Made by a program: the position numbers and the translations under genes. DNA of 64,000 nucleotides from assembly GCF_021190915.1 (NCBI RefSeq), contig NZ_JAIOAP010000010.1:186001-250000 (forward strand). Reading direction: 5' to 3'. Below the pieces are notes generated by a model. It was not told the origin of the DNA, made no database searches, and was given only the letters and a program-made list of their open reading frames with translations. Of the stretch, positions 60,785 to 64,000 are shown piece by piece (within the stretch, counting starts at the first letter, position 1; each line of letters starts with the position of its first letter). Source of the stretch: Cohnella silvisoli. Its GTDB lineage: Bacteria > Bacillota > Bacilli > Paenibacillales > Paenibacillaceae.

Positions 60785-62776
60785 ATGGTATCCCGTCGCC
60801 GTTTCTGGGGTTATTTGCGAGTTCAGGTTTTGTTATTAATGTTGGTCGTGTTGATGCTGCCTCTTGGTGGGGTAGGGTGGCTGTATTATTCAACTTTAAG
60901 CTCGGATTTGCGCGATATCGAGAAAGCGCATGCTCTAGAAGTGAGCGACTCCGCGCATCGCTTGTTGAGCCAGCTCGGCGAACAATTGTCCGGCTCCGTC
61001 ATCACTAACGCGAAGTGGAAGGACAATTGGACGGCTGTTAAAGACAGAGACATCGCATGGATCAAAGAGAACGTTGACGTATCTTTGGAGGTTATCCCGA
61101 ATCTTAGTTTTCTGGCCACGGCCGATAATGAAGGAAACGTGCTCACGCAAGCCGGAGACATTCCCGAATTCATGGGGAAATTAAAGGATCCGTCCATCGT
61201 TCAGAAAGTTAAGAAGGACACGGATGTGTACGGTCTCATCCAAACCTCTAAAGGGATCGCGATCATCGCGGCTTCCCAGATCACGGATGAGCAAAGAAAA
61301 GAAGTTTCTCCAGGTATGCTTATCTTCGGACGTTTTTTGAATGACGACACGATGAAGGGCATTGGAGCGATCTTAAACGCCGGTCTGGCTATTCGAACAT
61401 TCGAAGGCCAGAAGCTGGGAAGCGATCCGGAAACGATCGGATTGCTAGCGAACGCGGCTCCGCTTCCAACGGTTGAGCAGGAGCCTGAATTTCAATCGAA
61501 TGATCTGAAGGGTACAAGGTTTAGTGAAGTGAAGTCAGGCCATCCGGGAATGTCGGGTCAGTCCATTGCCGAGTTGGTCGTATCCGTTCCCGCGAAAGCA
61601 AGCGGCACTGTGCAGAAAGAGATGGTCCGGCTGAGCGGCATCGCGGCGTTGCTAGCGATCGTCCTTATCGTTCTGATAGCGGTTGTGCTCCGTCGCCGTA
61701 TCATCGTGCCGTTAGTCCGATTTGAGTCCTTCCTGAAAGAGGTATCGGCAGGCCATCTGTCAGGCACGTTATCGGATAAAGTTCGCCGAAGGGGAGATGA
61801 AATCGGTTCGATCGCGCGTTCCTTGCAGGAAATGGTTGAGCATCTCAAACAATTGGTGTCTGGCATTCGTTCGACGGCAAACGTGACCTCTGTTGCGGCA
61901 AGCCAATTGACGGGGGATGCCGATCAAGCTGCCGAAGGGGCTAACCGGATCGCGGAATCGATGCGCGAGGTAGCTGCAGGTGCCGATTCACAGGCACTAG
62001 GCATGAAAAGAGGAGCCGAGGTTACCCGGGAAATCCGAGATAGCATGATGACGATCGGCGATCGAACGATATCGGTCGCAGCGGTTGCAGAGCAAGCGAC
62101 GCAACACGCGGTTGAAGGAAACGATACGATTCAGCACGCCGTTAAGCAGATGGAACGGATAGCGGTTTCCGTGGACGGGTCCGTTCGGGACGCACACATT
62201 CTTCATACGAAGTCGGAGCAAATCGGGAAGATGGTGGAGGCGATATCCGCGATCGCCTATCGGACGAATTTACTTGCTTTGAACGCGAATATCGAGGCCA
62301 GCAGAGCTGGTGAGCAAGGCCGAGGATTCTCGGTCGTTGCAGGCGAAGTGAGGAAGCTGGCGCTGCAAGCCGATGAGACGGCTTCGGAAATCACGCACGG
62401 GATTGAAGAAATCCAATCCGGAATAACGTCGGTTATGAAGCAAATCGAAGAAGGTTATCGAGAAGTCCAGGACGGTACCGCAATCGTTCGGGAAGCCGGA
62501 AACGCGTTCCAAGGCATATCGCTTGGCATTGCGGATATGGAAGGGGAGCTTCGTGAAATTGCCTCGGCGGGCCAGGAAATCGGAGCGCGAATCGAGGAGT
62601 TGTCAACTCTGGTTGGACAAACGGAGGCGATTTCCGAAGCGAGCGCGGACCGATCCCAAGACGTCGCCGGCATAGCCGAATCCCAGATGAATTCCGTCCG
62701 CAGAGTAGCGGAAGCGATGGGCTCGCTTTCGGAGCGCATTCGTGAATTGGAGCAAGCCGTTAATCGGTTTAAGTAA
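60785..62776 (+). CDS. Methyl-accepting chemotaxis protein with CHASE4-like sensor
   Basis: A 663-residue receptor: helix at about 12-34, an outer domain of about 230 residues with H-R-L-L-S-Q-L and N-A-K-W-K-D-N-W near 60-80 (CHASE4-like), helix near 282-302, HAMP, and a long cytoplasmic coiled coil. The signalling tip is [18 protein letters not shown]. It relays a ligand signal through CheA. ATG start with GAGGAGG upstream. Single gene ended by a strong terminator; no other chemotaxis genes nearby. Confidence 0.93.
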   Translation: MVSRRRFWGYLRVQVLLLMLVVLMLPLGGVGWLYYSTLSSDLRDIEKAHALEVSDSAHRLLSQLGEQLSGSVITNAKWKDNWTAVKDRDIAWIKENVDVSLEVIPNLSFLATADNEGNVLTQAGDIPEFMGKLKDPSIVQKVKKDTDVYGLIQTSKGIAIIAASQITDEQRKEVSPGMLIFGRFLNDDTMKGIGAILNAGLAIRTFEGQKLGSDPETIGLLANAAPLPTVEQEPEFQSNDLKGTRFSEVKSGHPGMSGQSIAELVVSVPAKASGTVQKEMVRLSGIAALLAIVLIVLIAVVLRRRIIVPLVRFESFLKEVSAGHLSGTLSDKVRRRGDEIGSIARSLQEMVEHLKQLVSGIRSTANVTSVAASQLTGDADQAAEGANRIAESMREVAAGADSQALGMKRGAEVTREIRDSMMTIGDRTISVAAVAEQATQHAVEGNDTIQHAVKQMERIAVSVDGSVRDAHILHTKSEQIGKMVEAISAIAYRTNLLALNANIEASRAGEQGRGFSVVAGEVRKLALQADETASEITHGIEEIQSGITSVMKQIEEGYREVQDGTAIVREAGNAFQGISLGIADMEGELREIASAGQEIGARIEELSTLVGQTEAISEASADRSQDVAGIAESQMNSVRRVAEAMGSLSERIRELEQAVNRFK

Positions 62777-62797
62777 AGGTTTGAATATTTGAATTAC

Positions 62798-62831
62798 AAA
62801 AGCGGGCCCTTGGTAGAAGGGACCCGCTTTT
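62798..62831. terminator. Bidirectional terminator
   Basis: AAAAGCGGG pairs with CCCGCTTTT, lying between the receptor and the convergent hxlR gene. Confidence 0.9.
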
Positions 62832-62849
62832 GTGCGTGTTATAATGTTG

Positions 62850-63158
62850 TTACATCCAGTTCTCGCCCCAATTTTGGATGGAAAGAATGACTTCCTCCAA
62901 GTTTCGGCCTTTCTCGGTTAACTCATATTCTATGCGCACCGGCATTTCCGGATAAACGGTTCGAGTGAGAATCCCGCTTGATTCAAGCTCTTTCATGCGA
63001 TCGGTCAGCATTTTATCGCTCATTTCGGGAATTTGCTCTTTAATATCCTTAAACCGTTTGGGACCGCCGAGCAGCACGCGGATAATTAGTCCCGTCCATT
63101 TTTTGCCCAATAACTCGGCAGCCGACTCGTACTTGGGGCACATTTTGGAATAGTCCAT
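62850..63158 (-). CDS. HxlR-family transcriptional regulator
   Basis: A 102-residue winged-helix regulator with the family start C-P-K-Y-E-S-A-A-E-L-L-G-K-K-W-T and the following L-L-G-G-P-K-R-F-K-D-I-K. One Cys near residue 7 could sense thiol-reactive compounds, as in HxlR/YodB relatives. Divergent from a pirin-like gene, with paired operator-like repeats between. ATG start with GGGGGAATCCG upstream. Confidence 0.92.
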   Translation of the reverse strand: MDYSKMCPKYESAAELLGKKWTGLIIRVLLGGPKRFKDIKEQIPEMSDKMLTDRMKELESSGILTRTVYPEMPVRIEYELTEKGRNLEEVILSIQNWGENWM

Positions 63159-63189
63159 ACGGATTCCCCCTTTGTTTACATCTTAACAT

Positions 63190-63247
63190 ACTCACTTCAG
63201 AAAAGTAAGTGATAACTTAATATAAAATAGTTACTTGACATAAGTAA
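63190..63247. promoter_or_regulatory. Two inverted-repeat operators between hxlR and the pirin gene
   Basis: ACTCACTT-N5-AAGTAAGT lies at 63190-63210, and TTACTT-N5-AAGTAA at 63231-63247. Both have the same five-base gap. The second overlaps the -35 of the pirin promoter. HxlR-type regulators bind such repeats. Confidence 0.7.
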
Positions 63248-63263
63248 GCTTATAAAATATTCT
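63235..63263 (+). promoter_or_regulatory. Promoter of the pirin-like gene
   Basis: TTGACA (63235-63240), 17-base spacer, TATTCT (63258-63263). The start would be near 63270. Confidence 0.65.
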
Positions 63264-63347
63264 GGGATCATGAAAAGAATCATGCTAAACAAATCGAAGG
63301 GCGTGGGTTAAGATGGAATTAGGATATAACAAAGGAGGCAGTCTATT

Positions 63348-64000
63348 ATGATTAATATTCAACGTGCAGGAGAACGTTATTCCACCGATCATGGCTGGCT
63401 AAAGTCTAATTTCAGCTTCTCATTCGCCGATTACTACGATCCGAATTATTTGCAATTCGGTCCGATGAGGGTTCTGAACGATGACTCCATTGCGGCTTCG
63501 GAAGGATTTGGAATGCATCCCCATCGAGAGATGGAAATCGTTACGATCGTGCTTAAAGGGCTGTTAGAGCATCAAGACAGCTTGGGTAATCGCGCGCAGA
63601 CGAGTTGGGGCGGCATTCAGAGGATGTCGGCCGGGACAGGCCTGTTCCATTCGGAATATAACATATCCGAGACGGAGCAGCTTGATCTGCTGCAAATGTG
63701 GTTTGTGCCGAACGAGCGGGGAGTGACTCCATCGTATGAAACAACGGAGTTCGATAAGGACGGACTTGCCGATCGATTGGTGCCGGTCGCTTCATCCAGC
63801 GCTGTAGAGGGTAAAGTCGCGCATGTGAATCAAGATATGACGATCTACTTGTCGGATCCTTCGGCCGGCAAACCTTTAACCTTCAATCAGCCTGCAGGAA
63901 GAAAAGCGTTTCTGTTCGTCCTGGAAGGGGAAGTCAACGTAAACGGGGAAACAAACTTAGAACGTCGGGACGCCGCGCGGATCGAGGATGTGCCCGAGTT
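63348..64000 (+). CDS. Pirin-family protein (3' end cut by the window)
   Basis: The frame runs open from the ATG at 63348 to the end of the window, 217 codons. It is a cupin-fold pirin (YhhW-like): H-P-H-R-E-M-E-I-V-T near residue 52 and L-L-E-H-Q-D-S near 68 carry the metal-binding histidines, with H-S-E-Y-N near 103. Some bacterial pirins are quercetin dioxygenases or redox regulators. AAAGGAGG lies before the start by about eight bases. It is the likely target of the adjacent HxlR regulator. Confidence 0.9.
   Translation, partial: MINIQRAGERYSTDHGWLKSNFSFSFADYYDPNYLQFGPMRVLNDDSIAASEGFGMHPHREMEIVTIVLKGLLEHQDSLGNRAQTSWGGIQRMSAGTGLFHSEYNISETEQLDLLQMWFVPNERGVTPSYETTEFDKDGLADRLVPVASSSAVEGKVAHVNQDMTIYLSDPSAGKPLTFNQPAGRKAFLFVLEGEVNVNGETNLERRDAARIEDVPE

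Overview
The window looks like chromosome of an endospore-forming Gram-positive bacterium of the Paenibacillaceae (Cohnella/Paenibacillus-like). Supporting evidence: a Sda sporulation checkpoint gene, a YheC/YheD spore-coat ATP-grasp protein, YqzM, YezD, DUF3951 and YppC homologues, primosome genes dnaB-dnaI, coproheme decarboxylase HemQ, a succinate dehydrogenase sdhCAB operon of the Bacillus type, and strong AGGAGG ribosome binding sites with frequent TTG/GTG starts. No rRNA, tRNA, CRISPR array, prophage or insertion sequence was recognised. MqnE (and probably a UbiD-type MqnL) indicates that menaquinone is made by the futalosine route, unlike in B. subtilis.

Layout. 0-9.3 kb: a cut DUF456 membrane protein, ThuA-like protein, a MurJ/SpoVB-type flippase overlapping the convergent yppC, thioredoxin YtpP, a short unlisted gene with an Arg-Gly tail, ctaA (heme A), UbiD/MqnL, a HEPN-like protein and an SDR. 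9.3-20.5 kb: a block that resembles the yut-yum region of B. subtilis (yutI, yuzB, yutJ, yutM, yumC, ndh/yumB), interleaved with mqnE, a frameshifted MORN/WG-repeat gene and the overlooked sda gene preceded by DnaA boxes. 20.5-31 kb: DeoR regulator, PHP hydrolase and EamA transporter; aspA; hemQ; yuiB; gtrA; a hydrolase; dnaB-dnaI; then a 52-bp tandem repeat. 31-36.8 kb: sulfate uptake operon sbp-cysT-cysW-yezD, yqzM and uvrC. 37-44 kb: a decayed ECF sigma gene, a RibD-like reductase, and a PAP2/methyltransferase/two-component operon facing a CPBP protease.

44-50.7 kb is a cyclic di-AMP controlled island: a ydaO-class riboswitch with its own terminator precedes ktrB-ktrB-ktrA and a cation/proton antiporter; 6 kb further on, a second riboswitch of the same class, on the opposite strand, precedes a LysM-3D cell wall protein. 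One second messenger thus appears to tie potassium uptake, ion exchange and wall remodelling together here. 50.8-55.1 kb: LysR regulator divergent from sdhCAB. 55.1-55.5 kb: two kinds of non-coding repeat. 55.5-64 kb: a PD-(D/E)XK-like protein with a winged helix, a response regulator/kinase/TolB-like lipoprotein operon, a VanY-type carboxypeptidase, a CHASE4-type chemotaxis receptor, and a divergent hxlR/pirin pair with two paired operators.

The most useful things not obvious from long open reading frames are the two c-di-AMP riboswitches, the DnaA-box cluster at sda, a Rex operator before ndh, the short Arg-Gly-tailed gene at 4492-4665, the single-base frameshift in the WG-repeat gene, and the repeats at 30.8 and 55.2 kb.
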